DNA of 11,127 nt, taken from the NCBI GenBank assembly GCA_005885115.1, contig VAXX01000102.1:1-11127 (forward strand), given 5' to 3'. Under the pieces are notes generated by a model. That model was not told the DNA's origin. It worked only from the letters and a program-made list of their open reading frames with translations, and did no database searches. Position 1 is the first letter of the stretch; each line of letters starts with the position of its first letter. Of the stretch, positions 1-6,718 are shown one piece after another. Source of the DNA: Actinomycetota bacterium (lineage in GTDB: Bacteria > Actinomycetota > Actinomycetes > Mycobacteriales > Micromonosporaceae). The position numbers were made by a program, and so were the translations under genes.

Positions 1-1
1 G

Positions 2-1204
2 GTCTGGCGCGCCCGGGACACCGGTACCGGCGGGCGGGTGGCGGTCAAGCTGCTGCGCCCCGACGCGGTGGACCAGCCGGTGCTGGTCGAGTCGTTCCTG
101 CGCGAGGCCGCGATCCTGGCCGACCTGAGCCACCCCTGCGTGGTACGGGCCCGGGAGCTGGTACCGGTCGGCTCCCGGTACGCCCTCGTCCTGGACCTGG
201 TGAACGGGCTGGACCTGCGGCGCCGGTTGCGCTCGGACGGGCCACTGCCGCCGGCCGTGGCCGTTGACGTGGTGGCACAGGTCGCCGACGCGCTGGCCTA
301 CGTACACGGGCTCGGGATCGTGCACGGGGACGTGAAGCCGGGCAACATCCTGGTACCGGTGGACGGCAGCGCGGTACGGCTGACCGACTTCGGGGTGGCC
401 CGCCGGGTCGCCGACGCCGGACAGACCCGGGCCGCCTACGCCACTCCGGAGTACATCGCGCCCGAGGTGATCGGTGGCGCCCCACCCCGCGCCTCGACCG
501 ACGTGTACGCCCTGGGCATCGTCCTGTACGAGCTGCTCTGCGGCCGGTCCCCGTTCCGGGGCGGAGCGGCGTCGGAGGTGCTGTACCGGCACATCAGCTG
601 CGTACCGGTGGCTCCGGCCGGCTTCCCGGAGGCGCTCTGGCCGGTGGTTCTGGAATGCCTCGCGCCGGACCCGGCACAGCGCCCGGACGCCGGTACGCTC
701 GCGGCGCGACTGCGCGCCCTCCAGCCGGACCTGGCCGGGCTCGCCCCGCTGGCGCCGGCCGCCGCGAACGTGGTGACCTGGTGGCCGCGCGAGGGGCAGC
801 AAACCCCCGTGGTACCAGTGGTACCGGCGCCGATCCCGGTACCGGCTCCGGTTCCGGTGCGCCGCAACCGCCGTCCCCGGGTACTCGCCGGGGTCGGGGC
901 CGCCACGCTGCTCGTACTCCTGGCCGGGCTCGGCGTCACCCTGCTGTCGCAGGGCGGTGGTACGGGTGGGCCGGTGACCCGGCCGGTCGCCGTGGTATCG
1001 CCACAGTCCAGCCCGGCGACCCAGCCCTCCCCGGCGACCCAGCCCGCGAGCCCGGCCGCCTCGGTACCCGTGCCGGGCAACAGTTCGCCGGCCGACCGGT
1101 CGACGAAACCGAGCAGCCACACGGACACCGGCGGTACCCGGCCGCCGATCCTGCCGATCGTGCCCGGCATGGGCGACCCGATGCCGAGCTACCCGGGTCG
1201 GTGA
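2..1204 (+). CDS. Membrane-anchored Ser/Thr protein kinase (5' truncated by window edge)
   Basis: This is a Hanks-type (PknB-like) protein kinase that transfers phosphate from ATP to Ser/Thr of target proteins. The open frame runs in from the window edge. Twelve residues (VWRARDTGTGGR) precede the VAVK motif that holds the ATP-anchoring lysine, so the start and the glycine-rich loop lie upstream. Numbering from the GTG at 38, the catalytic loop HGDVKPGN is at 96-103, DFG at 117-119, APE at 141-143 and DVYALGIVLYELL at 155-167. The usual HRD is HGD, which makes it a non-RD kinase with the catalytic Asp kept. A Pro-rich juxtamembrane stretch with RRNRRPR (about 275-281) is followed by one membrane helix (about 282-303). 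The roughly 85-residue outer tail is rich in Pro, Ser and Thr and has no PASTA repeats. The gene converges with the sugar-kinase gene, 3 bp between stops. The kinase call is firm; its targets are unknown. Confidence 0.93.
   Translation, partial: VWRARDTGTGGRVAVKLLRPDAVDQPVLVESFLREAAILADLSHPCVVRARELVPVGSRYALVLDLVNGLDLRRRLRSDGPLPPAVAVDVVAQVADALAYVHGLGIVHGDVKPGNILVPVDGSAVRLTDFGVARRVADAGQTRAAYATPEYIAPEVIGGAPPRASTDVYALGIVLYELLCGRSPFRGGAASEVLYRHISCVPVAPAGFPEALWPVVLECLAPDPAQRPDAGTLAARLRALQPDLAGLAPLAPAAANVVTWWPREGQQTPVVPVVPAPIPVPAPVPVRRNRRPRVLAGVGAATLLVLLAGLGVTLLSQGGGTGGPVTRPVAVVSPQSSPATQPSPATQPASPAASVPVPGNSSPADRSTKPSSHTDTGGTRPPILPIVPGMGDPMPSYPGR
1012..1045 (+). repeat. Two 16-bp direct repeats in the kinase tail
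   Basis: The same 16 bases (CCCGGCGACCCAGCCC) occur at 1012-1027 and 1030-1045, an 18-bp period that encodes SPATQP twice in the extracellular Pro/Ser/Thr-rich tail. It looks like a small in-frame tandem duplication, a usual way for such linkers to vary in length. Confidence 0.8.
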
Positions 1205-1207
1205 CGG

Positions 1208-2200
1208 TCAGCCGGTAGCGGCGGGTACCGCTGCCCGTACCGCTGCTTCGATGTTCTGGTCTGTCCCGCCGAAGGCGTCCAGCGCGAGCAGTGCCGCCCC
1301 GGCGACCGGGGGATCGGCGACGATGCTGATCGTCGCCTTGGGCGCGGCGCCCTGGATCCCGGCGACCACCGCGTCATGCAGCAGCGGATGCCGGGCGGCC
1401 AGCACGCCACCGCCGAGTACCGCCGTGAAAGCCTTGTCCAGCAGGCCCAACCGGCGCGCGGCCACGGTCGCGAGCGCGACCACCTCGTCGGCCTGTTGGG
1501 CGACCACCGTACGGGCGACCGGGTCCCCCGCCGCGGCGACCGCGAACAGGATCGGGGACAGGTCCCGGATCCGTTCGGTGTCCAGCTCCCCCAGGTGCAG
1601 CCCGGCGCTGACCTCCTCCACAGTGGACTGTCCAAAGTGGGCGGCCACGGCGGCGCTCAGCGCGGTCGCCGGACCCCGGCCGTCCTCGCCCCGCGCGGCG
1701 TGCCACAGCGTCAACTCCGCCAGGTGGTGCCCGCCGCCCCAGTCGCCGGAGATCGCGCCCAGGGACGGGAACCGCGCGGTCCGACCGTCCGCCGCCCGGC
1801 CGACGCAGTTGATCCCGGCACCGCACACGACCGCCACCGCGTCGGGCGTGGACGTTCCGGCACGCAGCAAGGCGAACAGGTCGTTGTCGACGCGGTACTC
1901 CCGGGCCCAGCCGGCCTCGCCGACCGCCTTGGTCAGCACGTCCACCTCGACCGGCAGATCCGCGCCGGCGATGTACACCTCGGCGCGGTCCAGCACGGTC
2001 CCCGGGGCCAGCCCTGCCTCGGCCAGCGCCCGGGAGACCAGCGAGTCCAGCAGGGCGATCGAACCCGGTACCCCGAGGTGGTGCGGTGACGAGCCGGGGC
2101 CCCGGACGAAACCGAGTACCCGACCCTGGGTGTCACCGACCACCACGTGGGTCTTCGAGTTACCCCCGTCGATCGCTACGTACGTCCGTGGGTTCGTCAT
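1208..2200 (-). CDS. BadF/BadG/GlcNAc-kinase family sugar kinase (CsnK-like)
   Basis: This 330-residue cytoplasmic protein has the ASKHA sugar-kinase fold of the BadF/BadG/BcrA/BcrD-type N-acetylglucosamine kinases. It should phosphorylate an amino sugar or oligosaccharide, probably at O6, using ATP. Visible motifs are phosphate-1 DGGNSKTH (11-18), the probable catalytic Asp in DND (106-108), phosphate-2 GAGIN (127-131), GDWGGG (152-157) and a GGG adenosine-side motif (263-265). The ATG at 2200 is chosen because the protein then begins directly with the nucleotide-binding strand, and because its ATG overlaps the TGA of the GH4 gene (ATGA). The frame stays open far upstream, but that part is a shadow of the GH4 gene. 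It is last in the operon. Pairing it with a 6-phospho-glycosidase suggests that it makes that enzyme's substrate in a pathway without a PTS. Exact substrate is inferred, not seen. Confidence 0.88.
   Translation of the reverse strand: MTNPRTYVAIDGGNSKTHVVVGDTQGRVLGFVRGPGSSPHHLGVPGSIALLDSLVSRALAEAGLAPGTVLDRAEVYIAGADLPVEVDVLTKAVGEAGWAREYRVDNDLFALLRAGTSTPDAVAVVCGAGINCVGRAADGRTARFPSLGAISGDWGGGHHLAELTLWHAARGEDGRGPATALSAAVAAHFGQSTVEEVSAGLHLGELDTERIRDLSPILFAVAAAGDPVARTVVAQQADEVVALATVAARRLGLLDKAFTAVLGGGVLAARHPLLHDAVVAGIQGAAPKATISIVADPPVAGAALLALDAFGGTDQNIEAAVRAAVPAATG
1217..1247. terminator. Candidate bidirectional terminator hairpin between convergent genes
   Basis: Bases 1217-1228 pair with 1237-1247 in an 11-bp stem with one G bulge (1223), one G.T pair and an 8-nt loop. 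It starts 12 nt after the stop of the protein kinase gene and covers the last codons of the opposing sugar-kinase gene. With only 3 bp between the two stops, any terminator has to lie inside coding sequence. There is no long T tract on either side, so this is a weak, structure-only call. Confidence 0.35.
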
Positions 2201-3450
2201 CGGGCCCACGCAAGGTGCGCCCCGTTGGCGGCCAGCAGCCGGTCGGTCAGTCCGTCGGCCAGCTCGTGCTGCCCGATCAACGGGTGCGCGAGCATCGCCG
2301 CGTAGACCCTCGACCGGCCGCCGAGAAGGGCGGCCTCGACAGCCAGTTGCTCGTACCCGGACACGTGCGCGATGAGCCCGGACTGGGCCGGGCCGACCGG
2401 CGCGATCGGCACCGGCCTGGGCCCGTCCTTGTCCACCGTGCAGCTCACCTCGATGACCGCCTCGTCGGGCAGGAACGGCAGGTGCCCGTCGTTGCGTACG
2501 TTCGCCGAATGCACCACCCCGTCGCCGGACAGCAGCGAGGCGATCAGCCCGACGGCGGCCTCGGAGTAGTAGGCACCGCCCCGCTGGGACAGCAGCTCCG
2601 GCTTGGTGTCCAGGCGGGGATCGGCGTACATCGCCAAGAGTGTGGACTCGATCTCCGCCACCTTCTGCCCCCGGGTCTGCGCGCCCTTCTCCTCCCGGAC
2701 GACCTCGTCGTGGCAGTAGAAGTAGCGCAGGTAGTACGAGGGTACACAGTCCAATGTGGACAGTACGTCCACCGGCAACTCGACCTCGGCCGCCAACTCG
2801 TCCCGACGGGCGGCCATCAGTTCGGGTAGCCGGTCGACGCCGTCGACGTACGCGGCCCGTTCCCACGTGAGGTGGTTGAGCCCCACGTGGTCCAGGGTCA
2901 CCGCTTCCGGTGTCACACCGAGCATCCCGGCGAACCGGCGCTGGAAGCCGATCGCGACGTTGCACAGCCCGACCGCGCGGTGCCCGGCGTCGAGCAGGGC
3001 GCGGGTGACGATACCGACCGGGTTGGTGAAGTCGACGATCCAGGCGCCGGGAGCGGCCAGTCTGGCCGCCCGCTCCGCGACGTCGAGCACCACGGGGACG
3101 GTGCGCAACGCCTTGGCGAGCCCACCCGCCCCCGTGGTCTCCTGGCCGATGCAGCCGCACTCCAGTGGGAACGTCTCATCCGAGATCCGGGCCTGCTGGC
3201 CGCCTACCCGCAGTTGAATGATGACGACCGAGGCGTCGGCCAGGCCGGCGTCCAGGTCGGTGGTGAAGGTGACCTGTCCGGCGTGGCCGTAGTGGTTGAA
3301 GATGCGTGCCGCGAACGGACCGACCACGTCCAGCCGCTCGCGCGCCGGGTCGATGAGGACCAGTTCGCGAACGTCGGGAAAGAGCCGGGCGAAGCCGTCG
3401 ACAAGCTCTGGCGTGTAGGTCGAGCCGCCGCCGACAACAGCAATCTTCAT
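2197..3450 (-). CDS. Glycoside hydrolase family 4, 6-phospho-beta-glucosidase-like (CsnH-like)
   Basis: This 417-residue enzyme belongs to GH4, which cleaves glycosides by an NAD+- and Mn2+-dependent oxidation-elimination route. The N-terminus is a Rossmann strand with GGGST (7-11) followed by the acidic VLIDPAR (31-37), which binds NAD. FTNPVGIVT (141-149) and GLCNVAIG (161-168) hold the family's conserved Asn and metal-binding Cys163. HVGLNHL (188-194) supplies His193, the second metal ligand. PSYYLRYFY (237-245) carries the tyrosines among which the family's catalytic base is found. The length is normal for GH4. As I recall, bacterial 6-phospho-beta-glucosidases usually read CNVP where this one has CNVA. 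The ATG overlaps the stop of the second permease gene (ATGA) and the stop overlaps the kinase start. In context it probably acts on a 6-phospho-oligosaccharide made by the neighbouring kinase. A specificity for glucosamine rather than glucose is inferred from gene order only. Confidence 0.92.
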   Translation of the reverse strand: MKIAVVGGGSTYTPELVDGFARLFPDVRELVLIDPARERLDVVGPFAARIFNHYGHAGQVTFTTDLDAGLADASVVIIQLRVGGQQARISDETFPLECGCIGQETTGAGGLAKALRTVPVVLDVAERAARLAAPGAWIVDFTNPVGIVTRALLDAGHRAVGLCNVAIGFQRRFAGMLGVTPEAVTLDHVGLNHLTWERAAYVDGVDRLPELMAARRDELAAEVELPVDVLSTLDCVPSYYLRYFYCHDEVVREEKGAQTRGQKVAEIESTLLAMYADPRLDTKPELLSQRGGAYYSEAAVGLIASLLSGDGVVHSANVRNDGHLPFLPDEAVIEVSCTVDKDGPRPVPIAPVGPAQSGLIAHVSGYEQLAVEAALLGGRSRVYAAMLAHPLIGQHELADGLTDRLLAANGAHLAWAR

Positions 3451-4349
3451 CCTTTGACTCCAGTCAGGGTGACACCTTGAACGAATGCCTTCTGCGCGAA
3501 GAAGAAGACGATGAGTACCGGGGCGATGGCGAACACCGTCGCCGCGGTGACCAGGTTCCACGCGACCGCGTGGAGGGTTCGGAACGAGGCTATGCCCAGT
3601 GAGATCGTCCAGTTGTCCTGGTTCTCGCTGGTGTAGAGGAACGGGCCGTAGTAGTCGTTCCAGGCGTAGAAGAACTGGAACATCGCGGTCGCGGCGATGC
3701 CCGGCCGGGCCATCGGCCAGATCACCTTGAACAGCGTGCGCCATTCCCCGCAGCCGTCCACCCGCGCCGCGTCCAGGTACTCGTTGGGGATGGTGAGCAT
3801 GAACTGGCGCAGCAGGAAGATGGAGAACGCGTCGCCGAACAGGGTCGGCAGGATCAGCGGCCACAGCGACCCGGTGAGCCCGTAGGTGGCCCACAGCGAG
3901 TACAGCGGCACCGTGGTGATCTGCGGGGGCAGCAGCATCATGCAGATCACCACGAGGAACATCAGTTGCCGGCCGCGCCATTGCAGCTTGGCCAGCGCGT
4001 ACGCCGCGGGGACGCTGGACATGATCGTGAAGATCGTGCCGAGCCCGGCGTACAACACGGTGTTCCACAGGTACTTGGGCATGTCGGTCTTGCGGAAGAC
4101 CGCGATGTAGTTCTCCGGATGCCAGCTCGTCGGCCAGTAGTTGCTGGTCAACGACTGGGTGTTGGTCATGAACGAGGTGAGCAGGATGAACAGGAACGGC
4201 GCCAGGAACATCATGGACAGCGCGATCGCCACGCTGTGCCGCGCGATGAACAGCAGCGGGCCTTCCTTGCTGCGCCGCTTCCGGACCGGCCGGGGCGGGG
4301 GTACGGGGGCCCGGCGGTGACTGCGGGCGGGGGTGGCGAGGGCCGTCAT
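3447..4349 (-). CDS. ABC sugar transporter permease, MalG type (CsnG-like)
   Basis: This 300-residue inner-membrane permease belongs to the CUT1 carbohydrate ABC family (BPD transport type 1). A basic, Pro-rich cytoplasmic N-terminus (1-30) is followed by about six hydrophobic segments, near 38-61, 96-116, 126-147, 160-180, 215-235 and 266-286. The cytoplasmic EAA loop that docks on the ATPase is EYLDAARVDGCGEWRTLFKV (190-209), with the family's Gly at 199. The ending in GVTLTGVKG is typical of MalG-like proteins. The ATG at 4349 overlaps the TGA of the first permease gene, and its own TGA overlaps the GH4 start. The frame stays open upstream of 4349, but that part is a shadow of the first permease gene. 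No ATPase gene lies in the window, so the complex probably borrows a multi-system ATPase such as MsiK, as Streptomyces CUT1 systems do. Confidence 0.93.
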   Translation of the reverse strand: MTALATPARSHRRAPVPPPRPVRKRRSKEGPLLFIARHSVAIALSMMFLAPFLFILLTSFMTNTQSLTSNYWPTSWHPENYIAVFRKTDMPKYLWNTVLYAGLGTIFTIMSSVPAAYALAKLQWRGRQLMFLVVICMMLLPPQITTVPLYSLWATYGLTGSLWPLILPTLFGDAFSIFLLRQFMLTIPNEYLDAARVDGCGEWRTLFKVIWPMARPGIAATAMFQFFYAWNDYYGPFLYTSENQDNWTISLGIASFRTLHAVAWNLVTAATVFAIAPVLIVFFFAQKAFVQGVTLTGVKG

Positions 4350-5344
4350 GAGGCTTCTCCGGAGAACGACTTGGAGCGCTTGAGCACGAGCAGGATGATC
4401 GCGAACGCCACGACGAACAGGACGATCGCCATCGCGCTGGCGTACCCCATCTGGTTGTAGCCGAAGCCCTTCACGTAGAGCCACAGCGGATAGGTGAACG
4501 TCGACCCCTCGGGGTACCCGAACAGCGTCGAGACGGAGTTGCCGCCGTTGGTGGCCTGACCGGAGGCGGCCGAGGCGGCCACCGCCGCTTCGGTGAAGAA
4601 CTGCAGGGTCGTGATGATCCCGGTGATCGTGGAGAAGACGATGACCGGGGACAGCATCGGCAGGGTCACGTGGCGGAAGCGCTGCCACGCGTTGGCCCCG
4701 TCGAGCGCGGCCGCCTCGTGCAGGCTCACCGGTACGTCCAGCAGCGCCGCCAGGAAGATGACCATCGTGTTGCCGATGCCCCACAGGGCCAGCAGGGTCA
4801 GCGAGGGCTTGGCCCAGGCCGGGTCATTGAACCACTGCGGTCCTTCGATCCCGAAGTTGGCCAGCAGCGCGTTGACCGGACCGGTACCCGGCTTGAGCAC
4901 GTACACGAAGGCCAGCGCGCCGGCGACCGGAGGTACCAGGGCCGGCAGGTAGAAGATGGTGCGGTAGATCGTCGCGCTGCGCTTCATGGTGACCAGGAGG
5001 ATGCCGGTACCCAGACCGAACAGCACCTGGGCCGGCACCATCACCAGGACCAGCCAGATCGTGTTCTCCGACGCCTTGATCAGGTTGGTGTCGTGGAACA
5101 TGTTCTGGTAGTTGCGCAACCCCACGAACTCCGGCGGGGTGAGCAGGTTGAACTTGGTGAAGGAGAAGTACAACGCACTGATCAGCGGGTACACGAAGAA
5201 GATCACGATCCCGATCAGCGCAGGTGCGATGAAGCTCAGGATCGTCAGCCGCTGCCTGGTACGCCTGCGGGTTGCGCCGGGGCGACGCGACCGGGGGTTA
5301 CCCGGTCGCGTCGCGGCGTGGCGCGTCGCCATTGTGGTCGCCAT
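4346..5344 (-). CDS. ABC sugar transporter permease, MalF type (CsnF-like)
   Basis: This 332-residue inner-membrane permease is the partner of the MalG-type protein in a CUT1 importer. The first 32 residues are cytoplasmic and very Arg/Pro-rich. Hydrophobic segments lie near 33-56, 96-118, 129-149, 181-203, 232-250 and 301-321. The EAA loop is EAAALDGANAWQRFRHVTLP (210-229). The start is taken at the ATG at 5344, 5 bp past the stop of the binding-protein gene, with GGGCGG about 10 nt upstream. A second in-frame ATG at 5332 is possible and would remove four residues. A perfect 14-bp inverted repeat falls in codons 11-21, listed separately. The region from 4510 to 4600 encodes a long Ala/Ser/Gly-rich loop (about 253-275) before the last membrane helices. 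The stop overlaps the next start as ATGA. Confidence 0.93.
   Translation of the reverse strand: MATTMATRHAATRPGNPRSRRPGATRRRTRQRLTILSFIAPALIGIVIFFVYPLISALYFSFTKFNLLTPPEFVGLRNYQNMFHDTNLIKASENTIWLVLVMVPAQVLFGLGTGILLVTMKRSATIYRTIFYLPALVPPVAGALAFVYVLKPGTGPVNALLANFGIEGPQWFNDPAWAKPSLTLLALWGIGNTMVIFLAALLDVPVSLHEAAALDGANAWQRFRHVTLPMLSPVIVFSTITGIITTLQFFTEAAVAASAASGQATNGGNSVSTLFGYPEGSTFTYPLWLYVKGFGYNQMGYASAMAIVLFVVAFAIILLVLKRSKSFSGEAS
5282..5314. repeat. Perfect 14-bp inverted repeat (mRNA hairpin) at the binding-protein/permease junction
   Basis: Bases 5282-5295 (GCGACGCGACCGGG) are the exact reverse complement of 5301-5314, with the 5-nt loop GGTTA. On the operon mRNA this is a very GC-rich stem starting 36 nt after the binding-protein stop codon and 30 nt after the first base of the permease start codon. 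No U tract follows, so it is not a normal intrinsic terminator. Its place fits a 3' stabiliser or processing stop that keeps binding-protein mRNA above permease mRNA. The pairing is seen directly; the role is inferred. Confidence 0.8.
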
Positions 5345-5349
5345 GTGTG

Positions 5350-6678
5350 TCAGCCGCCCAACGCCTGGTTGATGTTCTCATCGAGTTTCTTGAGCCCGGC
5401 GTCGAGATCCTTGACCTTGCCGGCCTGCCAGTCGTTGATGAAGTCCTGCCCCGTGTCCTGGTACGCCGTACCCGCGGCCGACAGCGGAGCCGCCGCCGAC
5501 TTGGGGTTGGCGAACACGTCCAGGAAGACCTTGAAGTTCGGGTCCAGCGACAGGTTCGGTGACTTCAACGCGCTGAGCAGGGTCGGCACGTTCTTGATCT
5601 CGTTGGCCAGACTGACCACCGAGTCGGTATTGGTGGTGAGGAACTTGATGAACTGCCAGGCCGCTTCCGGGTTCCGGCTGTTCTTCGAGATCCCGATGAC
5701 GTTTCCGGACAGGAACCCGGAGCCGTACGCGTCGGGCCGGCTGTCGGACACCGGCAGCGGAGCCACGCCCCAGTCCAGGTCCTTCGGGTTGTCCGCGCTG
5801 ATCGCGGCGATCCGCCACTCGCCGTCGATGTTCATCGCGACCTGGCCCTTTTCGAAGGCGTTGTCCGCGCTGCCCTCGTCGCCGAAGGTCGACTGGAACT
5901 TGTTGATCCGGTCGTACCCGTACCAGTCGACCAGGTTCTTCTGCCAGGTCAGCAGGTCCTTCCAGGCCGGGTCGCTGCCGACCGCGGACTTGCCGTCCGG
6001 GGTCAGCCACTTCGCGCCGGCCATGGTGGCGAAGTGCGCGATCGAGTTCTCGTAGAAGCCGGAGAGCGGGTCGAAGCCGGCGACCTTGAGGTTGCCGTTC
6101 GCGGTCTTCTGGGTCAGCTTCTTCGCATCGGCCGTCAGTTCGCTGAAGGTCTTCGGTGGGGACGTGATGCCCGCCGCCGCGAACAGTTTCTTGTTGTAGT
6201 ACAGCCCGTACGCGTCGGCCAGCAGCGGCATCGTGCACCGCTTGCCCTGGTACGCCGTGTAGTCCTGGGCCACCTGCGGGATGTCGGTCATGTCGACCTT
6301 GTCCCGGGTGAGGTAGGGCGTCAGGTCCTGCCACGCTCCGGTGGAGCAGAACTTGCCGACGCTGTCGGTACTCCCGGACAGCGCGACATCCGGACCCTGG
6401 CCCGCGGCGATGGACTGGGTCGTCTTCGAGTCGTCCTGTCCGGACTTGACGATCACCTTCACCTGCGGGAACTGCGCCTGGAACTGGTTGACGACCTTCT
6501 GGATGGCGTCGGCCTCCCGGTCGGTGAAGAAGTGCCAGAACTCGATGGTTCCCGAGGCCGTGACGCCCGGCGAGGCGATCTCGACGGGTTTGATGGAGGG
6601 GGTGCAGCCAGCGGCCGCCACCGCGGCGGCCGTCAGGCAGGCGGCGGCAGCGGTGCCGCTACGCCATGGGCGAATCAT
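5350..6678 (-). CDS. ABC sugar transporter substrate-binding lipoprotein (CsnE-like)
   Basis: This 442-residue extracytoplasmic protein captures a sugar and delivers it to the two permeases. The N-terminus is a lipoprotein signal: basic MIRPWRSGT, a hydrophobic Ala-rich core, then the lipobox ending AAGC with Cys25 as the lipidated residue. The mature part opens with GTIEFWHFFTDREADAIQKV (43-62), the first strand and helix of CUT1 (cluster B) binding proteins, and includes GQGPDVALSG (93-102) and later NPEAAWQFIKFLTT, both typical of the family. Cys111 and Cys148 could form a disulfide outside the cell. The start is the ATG at 6678, with GAGAGGAG 9 nt upstream. It follows the repressor gene by 40 bp and precedes the first permease by 5 bp. 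From the csn-like context the ligand is probably a glucosamine/chitosan oligosaccharide; cellobiose-like sugars are the main alternative. Confidence 0.93.
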   Translation of the reverse strand: MIRPWRSGTAAAACLTAAAVAAAGCTPSIKPVEIASPGVTASGTIEFWHFFTDREADAIQKVVNQFQAQFPQVKVIVKSGQDDSKTTQSIAAGQGPDVALSGSTDSVGKFCSTGAWQDLTPYLTRDKVDMTDIPQVAQDYTAYQGKRCTMPLLADAYGLYYNKKLFAAAGITSPPKTFSELTADAKKLTQKTANGNLKVAGFDPLSGFYENSIAHFATMAGAKWLTPDGKSAVGSDPAWKDLLTWQKNLVDWYGYDRINKFQSTFGDEGSADNAFEKGQVAMNIDGEWRIAAISADNPKDLDWGVAPLPVSDSRPDAYGSGFLSGNVIGISKNSRNPEAAWQFIKFLTTNTDSVVSLANEIKNVPTLLSALKSPNLSLDPNFKVFLDVFANPKSAAAPLSAAGTAYQDTGQDFINDWQAGKVKDLDAGLKKLDENINQALGG

Positions 6679-6687
6679 TCGGTGGTG

Positions 6688-6695
6688 CTCCTCTC
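6688..6695 (-). promoter_or_regulatory. Strong ribosome binding site of the binding-protein gene
   Basis: On the minus strand GAGAGGAG lies 9 nt before the ATG at 6678. It is the best Shine-Dalgarno match in the operon and fits a need for more binding protein than permease. The 40-bp gap to the repressor gene holds nothing else that I recognise and no second copy of the operator. Confidence 0.7.
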
Positions 6696-6718
6696 GGCAG
6701 AGGGGGTGGTGAGGGGGA

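Noticed and set aside
2201..3160. A long upstream extension of the sugar-kinase frame to 3160
   Set aside because: The added 320 residues are Arg/Gly/Pro-rich antisense-frame-type sequence without family features, and lie over the GH4 gene. The kinase starts cleanly at the ATG at 2200.
3451..4068. Upstream extension of the GH4 frame over the second permease
   Set aside because: The Rossmann fold begins exactly at MKIAVVGGGST, and the extension is low-complexity shadow of the permease gene.
4670..6055. A 461-codon plus-strand open frame over the transport genes, and similar long frames opposite prfB
   Set aside because: These are shadows expected in GC-rich DNA: biased composition, no domain motifs, and full overlap with well-supported genes.
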